This document shows positions 1 to 8,251 of a stretch of 64,000 nt of DNA, in pieces. Below the pieces are notes generated by a model, which saw only the letters and a list, made by a program, of their open reading frames with translations, was not told where the DNA came from and did not search any database. Both the position numbers and the translations under genes were made by a program. How positions within the stretch are numbered: position 1 is the first letter of the stretch; each line of letters opens with the position of its first letter. Source of the stretch: Geobacter sp. FeAm09 (lineage in GTDB: Bacteria; Desulfobacterota; Desulfuromonadia; Geobacterales; Pseudopelobacteraceae). The stretch lies in assembly GCF_008330225.1 (NCBI RefSeq), contig NZ_CP042466.1, positions 434,001 to 498,000 on the forward strand. The letters run 5' to 3'.

Positions 1-272
1 ATCAGCTCCCTGAGCAGGATGCTGCCGGCGCCGTGGCTGCGTGCGCTCCCCTTGACCGCAAACACCAGCAGGTGAAACTCCGCCTCGCCGGTTTGGGTCA
101 GCATGCCCCCGCCGATGATCTCGCCGGCCTCTTGTATCAGGACGTGCTCCTGCATCTCTCCGGCAATATCCATGTTCTCGTCCAGGAAGATGCCCCGCAG
201 TTCGGTCTCGTCCTCGTCTGTCGCAAACACGATGTCATACACGCAGGTATCCTCCCTGTCCGGTGCCGTCAT
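1..272 (-). CDS. GNAT-family N-acetyltransferase, N-terminal part (cut by window edge)
   Basis: About 90 residues are visible before the window ends. The protein starts MTAPDREDTC and has the order expected of a GNAT N-terminus: an opening strand (VYDIVFATDEDE), an acidic helix region, then strands GEIIGGGMLTQ and EFHLLVFAV followed by KGSARSHGAGSILLREL, which resembles the acetyl-CoA pyrophosphate loop (R/Q-x-x-G-x-G/A). Its ATG overlaps the TGA of the upstream DUF169 gene (ATGA), so the two are probably translationally coupled. The substrate cannot be told from the sequence. Confidence 0.7.
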   Translation of the reverse strand, partial: MTAPDREDTCVYDIVFATDEDETELRGIFLDENMDIAGEMQEHVLIQEAGEIIGGGMLTQTGEAEFHLLVFAVKGSARSHGAGSILLREL

Positions 273-1239
273 TTCTGCCGCAGTTCCAGTTGGATCGCCT
301 TTTGCGGGCATTGGCCGACACAGGTATAACAGGTGCAGCATTTTTCGGGCGCGGCCGCCACGGCCTTCCCGCCCCCTACCGTGGTCCGCATCTCGAGCAC
401 CGCCTCCGGGCAGAAGGCCACGCACAGGCCGCAGCCGTTGCAGCGCTCATCGTCGATGTGCACCTGTACGCTGTAGTCTTCGGGATGTTCCGATGGCCTG
501 ACATTGTCCATGACCGGCGGCATGTAGATCTTGCGGCGCGCCTCCGGGATGCTCTTGACCGCCAGTTTTTCCAGCGACGCCACAAGGGCGGGGAGTTGGT
601 GGTACGGGACGGAAAGGTAGGCCTCGAAATCGTTGATGTCGCTGATGGCCCGGGCCCCGTAGCAGCCGAAGGAGATATTCATCTTTTGGCTTTTCATGAC
701 CTGCACGGTCAGGTCGGCGCAGGTGGAGTTGTACCCCGAGGTATGGAACACCTGCCGTTCACCGCTGCCGTAGCTGGAGGCGCAGCAGAGCCACATGATC
801 TGCTCGGGATAGATGGTGAAGATCACCACGTCCGGTTCGAACCGGGCATCCTCCAGGGGGGCGACGACCGATGCCCGATACGCCCCCGCCTCGAACTCCG
901 GCCGTGAGGCGATCATCTTCTGCGCGATTTCGATGTTGGGCAGCTTCTTGAACAGCAGGTACAGTTCGCCGGAGCGCAGTTTGGGCGACATGGGAACCAG
1001 CCCCATGATCGCGGAGCCGTCGGGGCAGGCGTGTTTGCTGGGGGCATATAGATGCTGTTCCCCCGTCTGGCGGCCGTTATGGCCTGGCAGTGCCGGAGGG
1101 GCAGGGAGGGCTCTGCAACGCCCTCCGGTGCCTCTTCGCCCGGTTTCAAAAGCTTTACGGCAACGGGCGACCAGCGGAGCGTCAGCAGTCTTTTACATGA
1201 TTCGGCAAGTTCGCTATTGTTCACGGACATCTCCCTCAT
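269..1239 (-). CDS. DUF169 protein with C-terminal 2x[4Fe-4S] ferredoxin domain (one-base frameshift)
   Basis: Two reading frames join into one protein of about 323 residues. The first (from 1239, preceded by GGGAAGAG) ends in the DUF169-type stretch CQAITAARRG; the second continues EQHLYAPSKHACPDGSAIMG and runs to the stop at 269. The switch falls at the five-C run 1060-1064; one extra C would restore the frame. The C-terminus carries two Cys clusters, CNGCGLCVAFCP and CCTCYTCVGQCP, typical of a 2x[4Fe-4S] ferredoxin module. DUF169 proteins are uncharacterised. An electron-transfer role is inferred only from the clusters. The break is most likely a sequencing deletion, because both halves look conserved. 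Confidence 0.8.
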
Positions 1240-1278
1240 CGGCGGTCTCTTCCCGGTTCTTTCCCCGCAGGGCGCTGT

Positions 1279-2106
1279 CTACCGCTGCGGCGGCTGGGCC
1301 GTGCTCTCCAGCCCGATCTCCTCGAGTATCCCGATGGTATGTGCCGGGACCAGGATGTTTTCGTCATTGGCGGCGGCCAGTTTCAGCGCCTTTACCACCG
1401 GGATCATGCTCGCCAGGTCAACGGGGATATCCACATCCGGGACCGCTTCGACGACCCCCAGCGGCAGGTTCTTGCCGCTCGCCTTGGCCACCAGCATGTC
1501 CAGCGCCGTTATCCCGTCCTGGTTGTAGAATACGCCCTTGAAATCGAAGGGTGTGGTGTAGGTGTACCCCACGATGGAGAACCCGCCCTCCTGGCAGGCC
1601 CCTTCCACCACGGCCGCCCCAAGGGGCTGGTCTGCAGCATTGTCCTTTTTTGCCGCCAGCCCGGCCTTGCTGCCGGCAAGTCGTCCCAGTTTCGCGACCG
1701 CGTCCCGGATGATGTACGGCTGGAGGGTGGGGATATCCCCGCCGACGATGAGAATGCTGTCGGCCGCCCGGTCCGGGGCGCCGTCCTTCAGGATGTAGTC
1801 GGCGGCATACTGCATGCAGTCATCGAAGTTCCCGGCCTTGTCGGCATAAACTTCCTTGATCTGCGAGCGGTCCGAGACCTTCGCCAGCAAGGCCTCCAGG
1901 TAGTCGGCATCGCCCCCGTTGTTGTAGCAGATCCGTACCTCGCCGCTCTTTGCCGCGATACAGACATTTATCACGTCCAGGAGGCACCCTTCGTACAGCG
2001 CCACGGCCTCCTCAGAGGTGAGGATTCCCCCCCGGTCTGTCGTAAGGCGAGTCTTGGTCTCCCCCGGTTTCGGCACCTTGGTGAAAACGATTATTGTGTT
2101 GCGCAT
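1279..2106 (-). CDS. DUF2064 / TIGR04282-like glycosyltransferase-fold protein
   Basis: 275 residues. The N-terminus IIVFTKVPKPGETKTRL matches the nucleotide-binding start of the DUF2064 family (K-x-P-x-PG-x-x-KTRL), and DSILIVGGDIPTLQP in the middle matches its acidic metal/nucleotide motif (G-x-D-x-P-x-L). The family has a nucleotidyltransferase/GT-A fold and some members are linked to arsenosugar synthesis; nothing here fixes the acceptor. It lies 40 bp upstream of the DUF169 gene on the same strand and may be co-transcribed with it. The C-terminal third is divergent from typical members. Confidence 0.65.
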   Translation of the reverse strand: MRNTIIVFTKVPKPGETKTRLTTDRGGILTSEEAVALYEGCLLDVINVCIAAKSGEVRICYNNGGDADYLEALLAKVSDRSQIKEVYADKAGNFDDCMQYAADYILKDGAPDRAADSILIVGGDIPTLQPYIIRDAVAKLGRLAGSKAGLAAKKDNAADQPLGAAVVEGACQEGGFSIVGYTYTTPFDFKGVFYNQDGITALDMLVAKASGKNLPLGVVEAVPDVDIPVDLASMIPVVKALKLAAANDENILVPAHTIGILEEIGLESTAQPPQR

Positions 2107-2212
2107 TGGCTACCCCCGATTATGTTATGCCGCTTCCAAACCAAGGCGTTCCCTGCATTGGCCCATCATAGCCGCCCTGGTTCGTGCCGGCATTATACAA
2201 CAAAGCGTTTTA

Positions 2213-3427
2213 TCAAACCAGATCGATATGGCTACCGTAGAAGTGCACGTCCACCTCGTCGCCGGCGGCGAACCGGGTGCTCTCGACCGGCAGCACGGCG
2301 ATGGCCTCGGCGTCCACCATGGTCTTGAGGATCGCGGTCTGCTGGTTGCCGGCCGACGTGGCGTACCAGCGCCCGTCCTCCCGCTCCAGGCGGATGCGCG
2401 CGATCTGGACCTTGCCCGCCTTCTTGCGCAGCTCCTCGCGCAGGATGGCCTTGAAGAGTGGCCGCAGCACCCGGCGGTGCCCCTGCATCCTGAGCAAGGC
2501 CGGCCGCACGAACTCCTCGAAGGTGATCATGGTGGAGACCGGGTTGCCGGGGAGGGAGAACACGAGGGTCGTGCCGTGGAGGGCAAAGGCCGTGGGGCCC
2601 CCGGGCTTGGTCCCGACCTTCCAGAATACCTGCCGCGCCCCCTGCTCTTCCAGCATGGCACGCACCAAGTCCCGGTCACCGGCCGAAACGCCGGCCGAGG
2701 TGATCAGGACGTCGGCCTTCAATCCTTCCCGCAGCTTCTCCTGGAGGCTTTCACGCACATCACGGGCAATGCCGATGAGCAGCGGAACCGCCCCCGCCTC
2801 CCGCACCGCCGCCGCCAGGGAAAGGGCGTTGCTGTTGACGATCTCCCCCGGCCCCGGGGTGGTGCCCAGTTCCACGAGTTCGTCGCCGGTGGAGAGGATC
2901 GCCACGGTGGGGCGGCGATAGACCGGCACCAGCGCCATGCCGAAGCTGGCCAGCATGTTCACCTCCGGCGGGCGGATGACCGACCCGGCCCGGAGGAAGG
3001 TCACCCCCGCGGCCACGTCCTCGCCCCGGAAACGGATGTGCTGCCCCTTCTGGACCGGTTCGTTGAGCACGACCTCCCGGTCGCCGTTGTCGGTCTCCTC
3101 CACCGGCACCACTGCGTCGCACCCCTCGGGGGCGGGGGCGCCGGTCATGATCCTGACGGCGCAGCCCGGTTCCACGCGCACGCCGTCGGCCTTGGCCCCT
3201 GCCGGCAAAAAGCCGTTGACCCGCAGTGTGGCGGGGGTTGCAGGGCAATCAGCGGACCTGACGGCATAGCCGTCCATGGCCGAGTTATCCCACAAGGGCA
3301 TGTCCCACGGCGCGGCCACATCCTCGGACACCACGCGGCCCACGGCATCCAGCAGGTGAATCCGCTCCGTGCCGACGGGTGTGACGGAGGACAGAATGAC
3401 GTTCCGGGCTTCTTCGAATGAAACCAT
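2213..3427 (-). CDS. moeA: Molybdopterin molybdenumtransferase MoeA
   Basis: 404 residues, the usual MoeA length. It inserts molybdate into adenylylated molybdopterin to finish molybdenum cofactor, in the cytosol. Visible landmarks: N-terminal FEEARNVILSSV, the domain with WDMPLWDNSAMDGYAVRS (the MoeA substrate-binding D-N-S-A-M-D-G-Y motif), SAGVSAGDRDLV, KVGTKPGGPTAFAL and LPGNPVST in the MogA-like domain III, and a C-terminal beta-barrel domain IV. Start at 3427 was chosen because AGGAGG sits seven bases upstream and MVSFEEARN is the normal N-terminus. Transcribed alone, divergent from the LytS-type kinase. Confidence 0.95.
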   Translation of the reverse strand: MVSFEEARNVILSSVTPVGTERIHLLDAVGRVVSEDVAAPWDMPLWDNSAMDGYAVRSADCPATPATLRVNGFLPAGAKADGVRVEPGCAVRIMTGAPAPEGCDAVVPVEETDNGDREVVLNEPVQKGQHIRFRGEDVAAGVTFLRAGSVIRPPEVNMLASFGMALVPVYRRPTVAILSTGDELVELGTTPGPGEIVNSNALSLAAAVREAGAVPLLIGIARDVRESLQEKLREGLKADVLITSAGVSAGDRDLVRAMLEEQGARQVFWKVGTKPGGPTAFALHGTTLVFSLPGNPVSTMITFEEFVRPALLRMQGHRRVLRPLFKAILREELRKKAGKVQIARIRLEREDGRWYATSAGNQQTAILKTMVDAEAIAVLPVESTRFAAGDEVDVHFYGSHIDLV

Positions 3428-3454
3428 GCAATCCCTCCTGATCGAAAATAGAGA

Positions 3455-3522
3455 GGACAGCGGCAGGGCTCGGGCCTCCACGTTCCTGGCCCGTGGCGGC
3501 GGCTGGGACCCGTCATCTGTCC
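3455..3522 (-). promoter_or_regulatory. Structured 5' leader of moeA (candidate)
   Basis: Just upstream of the moeA ribosome site, GGACAG (3455-3460) pairs with CTGTCC (3517-3522), enclosing a second stem CCACG (3478-3482)/CGTGG (3492-3496) in a GC-rich insert. A molybdenum-cofactor riboswitch would be a natural guess at this position, but I cannot match the full consensus by eye. It could also be an unrelated hairpin. Confidence 0.35.
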
Positions 3523-3687
3523 TGTGTGTAGGCAGGCTTCCGCAATGGCTCTCGGGACAGGCGTCCCATGAGGGTTATAACGGGTAATTGCAGTGAATGT
3601 GCCATTGGCTATGGTTGCGCAACTGTCGGCGATTGTTGCGTTTGTTCTGGAAAGCCTTGTCAAGGTATTCTTGTTTTGATAGGGTCG

Positions 3688-3819
3688 TTATCAATTTGAT
3701 AAAACTGGAGCGCCTCGTCGGGGAGGGTGACTTCCCATTATGGGAGGCGGCAAAAAGCGGGCTGCGGGTGTGCCGAACAGCCTGCCGCTCCCGCCTCTAT
3801 CCGGACCGTCAGGCTTTTT
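3688..3819 (+). promoter_or_regulatory. Leader region of the LytS-type kinase: palindrome and terminator-like hairpin
   Basis: The 472 bp between moeA and the kinase hold no convincing gene. They contain a palindrome TTATCA-ATT-TGATAA (3688-3702), a possible operator or promoter overlap, then a GC-rich stretch ending in AGCCTG (3779-3784) paired with CAGGCT (3810-3815) and followed by a T run. This looks like an intrinsic terminator inside the leader, 80 bp before the start codon, so attenuation is possible. Nothing here was matched to a known riboswitch. Confidence 0.35.
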
Positions 3820-3899
3820 GCTCGCCGTGGCGCCAGAATTTATGTTATAAGTCAATCGGTTTTGTACTTGAATACCGCATTGGATGCTTCGGTGGTTCT

Positions 3900-5615
3900 A
3901 TGGATGAAATGGTAGGCCTGTCCCTTGACCTCTTTGAACGGCTGGGGATTCTGGCGGTTCTCTTTTTCCTCATGATGAGATTCGAGCCATTCCGGCGGCT
4001 GCTGACCGGTAAAGTCGCCACGGCGAGCAGCCGCGAGAAGCTGTTCCATGCCGTCTATTTCGGGGCGGCCGGTATTTTTGCCACCTACTGCGGCTTTCCG
4101 GTGCACGGGGCGATCGCCAATCTGCGTACGGTTCCGGTGGTCATCGGCGGCATACTGGGAGGCCCCCTGGTCGGCCTGTCCGCCGGGGTCATAGCAGGGG
4201 CGCATCGCTATTTCTACGATATCGGCGGGGTGACCTCCGTCTCCTGCGCCATTGCGACGCCATTGGCGGGGGTTGTCGCCGGTCTGCTCTACCGCAGGCT
4301 GCACCGGAGGGCCTTCGACCCGCTGATGGCCTTTTTCATCGGCATCGTGGCCGAGTCGATCAAGATGGGGCTGATCCTGCTCCTGGCCCATCCCCGGGAG
4401 GCCGCCCTGAGCGTGGTGCATACCATCGGCCTCCCCAGCATCCTCTCCAACGCCTTCGGCATCGCGGTGCTCGTGGAGGTGCTTGCTTCCGTCGCCCGCG
4501 AACAGGAACGGGCCATGGCGCAGCAGGCGCAGACCACGCTCAATATCGCCTTCAGGACCCTGCCGTATCTGCGCCATGGCCTAAACCGCGAGTCGGCCGT
4601 GGAGGCGTCGCACATCATCCGGGAGATGACCGGCCTGGACGCGGTATCCATCTCCAGCGAGAACGAGATCCTGGCCCACGAGGGGCTGGATGGCGACCAG
4701 CATGCCCCGGGCGGGCATGCCCTGCCCCCCGCCGCGCGGCGGGCCTTTGAAACCGGCACGGTGGTGATCGCGTCCACGAAGGATGCCATCGGCTGCGCCA
4801 GCCAGGGGGGGAGGCTCGGTTCGGCCATCGTGGTGCCGCTCAAGAAATGGGACAAGACCGTGGGGGTCATGGAGTTGTACCGCCAGAAGGAGCACGCCAT
4901 CAGCCAACTGGACGTGGAACTGGCCAACGGGCTTGCCCATCTGTTCTCCAACCAGCTTGAACTGGGCGAGATCGAACTCCAGCGCAAGCTGGTGGCCGAG
5001 GCGGAGATCAAGGCCCTGCAAGCCCAGATCAACCCCCACTTCCTGTTCAACGCCATCTCCACCATCATCAGCTATACCCGGACCGACCCCCAGACCGCAT
5101 CCTGCCTGCTGGTGAAGCTGGCCGACTTCTTCCGCAAGAACATCAGCCCCACCGCCAACAAGGTGCCGCTGTCGGTGGAGCTGGAACACTGCGAGGCCTA
5201 TATCGCCATCGAAAAGGCCCGCTTCGAGGAACGGCTCGCCATCGTCTACGAGATCGACGACGAGGCCCTGTCGTGCAACGTTCCCTCGCTGATCCTGCAG
5301 CCGCTGGTGGAAAACGGCGTGCGCCATGGCATCCTGCCCAAGGAGGGGGGCGGTGTGATCCATATCGGAGCCAGAAAGGGGGGTGACGGCCTGGTCATCT
5401 CCATCAGGGACAACGGCGTGGGCATGTCCCGGGAACGTATCCGCAGCCTGCTGTCGGAAACGGCGGCGTCCCATGCGGGGAGCGGGTTGGGGCTGGCGCT
5501 CAGGAACGTCAACAGCCGCCTGGCGGCCCTGTACGGCAAGGAGAATGGTTTGAAGATCGAGAGCGAGCCGGGTGAGGGGACCACGGTCTACTTCCGGGTG
5601 CCGGTGAACGCATGA
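3900..5615 (+). CDS. LytS/BtsS-type sensor histidine kinase
   Basis: 571 residues from ATG 3900. The order is a 5TMR-LYT membrane domain (about 1-200, with glycine-rich segments such as VVIGGILGGPLVGLSAGVIAG), a GAF-like domain (about 220-340, including SAIVVPLKKWDKTVGVMELY), the LytS-type phosphoacceptor motif QINPHFLFN near residue 375, and a HATPase domain with LILQPLVENGVRHG and DNGVGMS. This class senses extracellular small molecules (pyruvate in E. coli BtsS). It overlaps the downstream LytTR regulator by four bases (ATGA), so the pair is co-translated. The ribosome site is weak (GGTGG). A longer upstream extension of the frame lacks conserved features. Confidence 0.9.
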   Translation: MDEMVGLSLDLFERLGILAVLFFLMMRFEPFRRLLTGKVATASSREKLFHAVYFGAAGIFATYCGFPVHGAIANLRTVPVVIGGILGGPLVGLSAGVIAGAHRYFYDIGGVTSVSCAIATPLAGVVAGLLYRRLHRRAFDPLMAFFIGIVAESIKMGLILLLAHPREAALSVVHTIGLPSILSNAFGIAVLVEVLASVAREQERAMAQQAQTTLNIAFRTLPYLRHGLNRESAVEASHIIREMTGLDAVSISSENEILAHEGLDGDQHAPGGHALPPAARRAFETGTVVIASTKDAIGCASQGGRLGSAIVVPLKKWDKTVGVMELYRQKEHAISQLDVELANGLAHLFSNQLELGEIELQRKLVAEAEIKALQAQINPHFLFNAISTIISYTRTDPQTASCLLVKLADFFRKNISPTANKVPLSVELEHCEAYIAIEKARFEERLAIVYEIDDEALSCNVPSLILQPLVENGVRHGILPKEGGGVIHIGARKGGDGLVISIRDNGVGMSRERIRSLLSETAASHAGSGLGLALRNVNSRLAALYGKENGLKIESEPGEGTTVYFRVPVNA

Positions 5616-6373
5616 CGATCACCGTATTCATCATCGACGACGAGGCACCGGCCCGCAGGGAGCTGCGCTACCTGCTCGGGCAGGTGGGCGACGTGACGGT
5701 CCTCGGCGAGGCGTCCAGCCCTTCCCAGGGGTTGCAGGGCATCCGGGAGACCAGGCCGCAGCTGGTGTTCCTGGATATTCAGCTGCCCGGACTGAGCGGG
5801 ATAGAATTGGCCCAGGTCATCAGGGAACTCCCCGACAAGCCGCTGGTCGTCTTCGCCACCGCCTTCGAGCAGTTTGCCGTTCAGGCCTTTAACGTGGATG
5901 CCTTCGACTACATCCTCAAGCCGTTCACCCTGGAGCGGGTGGCCAAGTCCATCCACAAGGCCGGCAGGGCACTGGATACCCAGGTGCAGGCGCACAAGCC
6001 CCTCCAGGAGCTCCACGGCCCGGACAAGCCCGACATCAAGCGGATCCTGGTGCATAAGGGGGGCAAGATGATCCCCGTGCCGCCCGAGAGCATCGTCTTC
6101 ATCCGGGCCACGGAAGGGGAGGCCCAGGTCCATACGGCAGACGGCGTGTTCACCTCCAAGAGCACCCTCAACACCCTGGAAAGCGTCCTGGAGCCGTACT
6201 CCTTCGTCAGGGTCCACCGCAATTCCCTGGTCAACCTGAACTGCATCATCGAGATCATCCCCTGGTTCAACGGCAGTTGCAAACTGGTCATGAACGACAA
6301 CGGCGGCAGCGAGGTGCTGGTCAGCCGCTACAACGCCAAGGACCTGAAACAACGCCTTATCCTGAGCAAATAG
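5612..6373 (+). CDS. LytTR-family response regulator
   Basis: 253 residues. Receiver domain at the N-terminus: acidic pocket IIDDEAPAR, phosphoacceptor Asp55 in FLDIQLPG, and the conserved Lys in ILKPF near residue 105. A linker leads to a C-terminal LytTR DNA-binding domain (about 145-250) with the family signatures IVFIRATEGEAQVHT, FVRVHRNSLVNL and VSRYNAKDLKQRL. LytTR proteins bind paired short direct repeats about one 21-bp interval apart; such repeats lie 50 bp downstream at 6427-6473. Coupled to the kinase by a start/stop overlap. Confidence 0.93.
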   Translation: MTITVFIIDDEAPARRELRYLLGQVGDVTVLGEASSPSQGLQGIRETRPQLVFLDIQLPGLSGIELAQVIRELPDKPLVVFATAFEQFAVQAFNVDAFDYILKPFTLERVAKSIHKAGRALDTQVQAHKPLQELHGPDKPDIKRILVHKGGKMIPVPPESIVFIRATEGEAQVHTADGVFTSKSTLNTLESVLEPYSFVRVHRNSLVNLNCIIEIIPWFNGSCKLVMNDNGGSEVLVSRYNAKDLKQRLILSK

Positions 6374-6402
6374 CCCTTCCCCCCGGCATCTTCCGGGTGT
6401 CT

Positions 6403-6428
6403 GGTCCCCCTTCCCGAGGGGGAGGACC
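6403..6428 (+). terminator. Terminator-like hairpin after the LytTR gene
   Basis: GGTCCCCCTT and AGGGGGAGGACC form a stem around a CCCG loop shortly after the LytTR stop. A T-rich patch (TTTTTG) follows about 12 bases later, so termination is plausible but not textbook. Confidence 0.4.
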
Positions 6429-6473
6429 ATTCAACCGGAATTTTTGCCATTCAACCGCCATTTTGTGCCATTC
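6427..6473 (+). promoter_or_regulatory. Three direct repeats, candidate LytTR binding sites
   Basis: CCATTC occurs at 6427, 6447 and 6468, the first two extended as CCATTCAACCG and the third as CCATTCGG. Start-to-start spacing is 20 and 21 bp, matching the two-repeat, one-helical-face layout known for LytTR regulators (for example GGCATTTCAT repeats for E. coli YpdB). They sit between the LytTR gene and the oxidase gene, whose ATG is 120 bp further on, so the oxidase is the likely target. Confidence 0.55.
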
Positions 6474-6591
6474 GGTACAATTGCCTTATCCATAACGCCG
6501 CAGTCGGGTATTGTCGCAGGCAATCAAGGAGATTGTGGGGGACCGGCCGTTGGGCCGGCCGTCCCGTCACCACACATTGAAGGAGGCTGGT

Positions 6592-7812
6592 ATGTCCGAA
6601 GAATTGATCGAATCTGCAGAGCAGGAAAGCGCAGGGGTGAGCCGCCGCAATTTCATCAAGACAGCGGCAGTGGTGGGGGCCAGCGTGCTGGCGGTGCAGG
6701 CCGTCGGCCGCACCGAGGCCCATGCGGCCGAAGATGCGAAGAAGGAAGCCAAGGCGGCCTCGGCAGCCGCTGCCGGCGGTGGCGCCAAGAAGCTTTCCGA
6801 CGTGCTCAAGGTCGCCCGCGAGAAGATGTATCCCCGCTGCCGGGTCTGTCCCGAGTGCGACGGGGTCGCCTGTTCCGGCGAAGTGCCGGGCATGGGCGGC
6901 ATCGATTCGGGCAAGGCCTTCAGGAACAATCTCCAGGCCCTTGCCAAATACGACCTGCAGATGCGCACCTTCCACGACGTGAAAAAACCGGACACCACCC
7001 TGACCCTGTTCGGCGCCAAGCTCTCCATGCCGATCCTCTCCGGCGTAACCGGCGGCGTGACCTATAACATGGGGCTGGGGGGCAAGGTCGGCGAAGAGGA
7101 GTACGCCGAAGGGATCATCGGCGGTTGCGTCCAGGCCGGCACCCTGGGCTTTGCGGCGGACGGCATCGGCGACCCGCTTTCGGTCTACGAGACCAGGCTG
7201 AAGACCGTGGCCAAGTACCGCGGGATGGCCGTGGCCCAGATCAAGCCGCGCACCCAGGCCGAGATCATCGAGCGCATCCGCCTGATTGAACAGACCGGCG
7301 CGCCGTTCTTTGCCATCGACATCGATTCCGCCGGCCGTGCGGGGCGCGCCCTGCCGGGCAAGACCGTCGAGCCCAAGACCCTGAAGCAACTCCGGGAGAT
7401 CGCCAAATCCACCAAGCTGCCATTCCTGATCAAAGGGGTCATGACCCCCGAGGAGGCGCTCATGGCCCTTGAGGCCGGTGCCGCCGGCATCGTCGTCTCG
7501 AACCACGGCGGCCGGGTCCTGGACCACACGCCGGGAACCGCCCAGGTGCTGCCCGCCATTGCCGACAAGGTCAAGGGGCGGATGGTCATCCTGGCCGACG
7601 GCGGGGTGCGCTACGGCGCCGACGTGCTGAAGATGCTGGCCCTGGGCGCCAATGCGGTGCTGATCGGCCGTCCCCTCGTCCGGGGTTCGGTGGGGGGCGG
7701 CGCCGAAGGGGTGGCGCTCATGCTCAAGAAGTTGCAGGATGAGTTGGTCGTGGCCATGACCCTCACCGGCACCGCCGACGTGAAAAAGGTGAGCAGGAAC
7801 ATTCTGGCATAA
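6592..7812 (+). CDS. Tat-exported FMN-dependent alpha-hydroxy-acid oxidase/dehydrogenase
   Basis: 406 residues. After 16 residues comes a twin-arginine signal, SRRNFIKTAAVVGASVLAVQ, then an alanine-rich stretch, a Cys-rich segment YPRCRVCPECDGVACSGEVPG, and the FMN TIM-barrel of the lactate/glycolate oxidase family. Family landmarks are FLIKGVMTPEEAL (FMN-phosphate Lys), IVVSNHGGRVLDHTPGT (catalytic His and substrate Arg), ILADGGVRYGADVLK and AVLIGRPLVRG. It should oxidise a small 2-hydroxy acid outside the cytoplasmic membrane, but the substrate is unknown. AAGGAGG precedes the ATG. The repeats upstream suggest control by the adjacent LytS/LytTR pair. Confidence 0.85.
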   Translation: MSEELIESAEQESAGVSRRNFIKTAAVVGASVLAVQAVGRTEAHAAEDAKKEAKAASAAAAGGGAKKLSDVLKVAREKMYPRCRVCPECDGVACSGEVPGMGGIDSGKAFRNNLQALAKYDLQMRTFHDVKKPDTTLTLFGAKLSMPILSGVTGGVTYNMGLGGKVGEEEYAEGIIGGCVQAGTLGFAADGIGDPLSVYETRLKTVAKYRGMAVAQIKPRTQAEIIERIRLIEQTGAPFFAIDIDSAGRAGRALPGKTVEPKTLKQLREIAKSTKLPFLIKGVMTPEEALMALEAGAAGIVVSNHGGRVLDHTPGTAQVLPAIADKVKGRMVILADGGVRYGADVLKMLALGANAVLIGRPLVRGSVGGGAEGVALMLKKLQDELVVAMTLTGTADVKKVSRNILA

Positions 7813-7901
7813 TCACTCATTACCTGATGGGCGTGACGGGGGAGCGCCGGGAGGCACCCTGTTGGCAAATCCCCTGCCATGCCCATTGTCCGGAGATAAC
7901 C

Positions 7902-8204
7902 ATGCGAAACGTGTTAGCAGTAGGTGTGATCGCCCTGGCCCTTTGCGCCCTGGGCAGCGTGGTGTTCGCCACCAGCGACAAGGCGCTGTTGTACGGAGGA
8001 GCGGGGCAGGGCAGGGTTATATTTGACGGAAGGCTCCATGCCTCCAGGGGGCTGGTGTGCAAGGACTGCCACAGCGCCATCTTCGATACGAAAAAGAAGG
8101 CCCTGATGACCATGGATGACCATTTCAAGGCCGTGGCATGCTTCACCTGCCATGACGGCACGAAGGTGTTCAACGATTGCGAAAAATGCCACCGGAAACT
8201 TTGA
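7902..8204 (+). CDS. Small periplasmic triheme c-type cytochrome (c7-like)
   Basis: 100 residues from ATG 7902. An N-terminal signal peptide (VLAVGVIALALCALGSVVFA) leads to a short mature protein with exactly three CXXCH sites: CKDCH (53-57), CFTCH (80-84) and CEKCH (93-97). Extra histidines at 46 and 74 could be distal ligands. This matches the size and haem number of periplasmic c7 triheme cytochromes used for electron transfer in Geobacter, though the first spacing differs from PpcA. It lies 90 bp after the oxidase gene; whether it accepts electrons from that enzyme is only suggested by position. Confidence 0.85.
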   Translation: MRNVLAVGVIALALCALGSVVFATSDKALLYGGAGQGRVIFDGRLHASRGLVCKDCHSAIFDTKKKALMTMDDHFKAVACFTCHDGTKVFNDCEKCHRKL

Positions 8205-8251
8205 TGCCGGGTCAGTTGCAACGCTATCCAACTCAGAGAGGAGAACTACCC

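Noticed and set aside
3597-3899. 101-residue extension of the LytS-type kinase
   Set aside because: It runs through the leader with its palindrome and terminator-like hairpin, and the conserved membrane domain begins at Met 3900.
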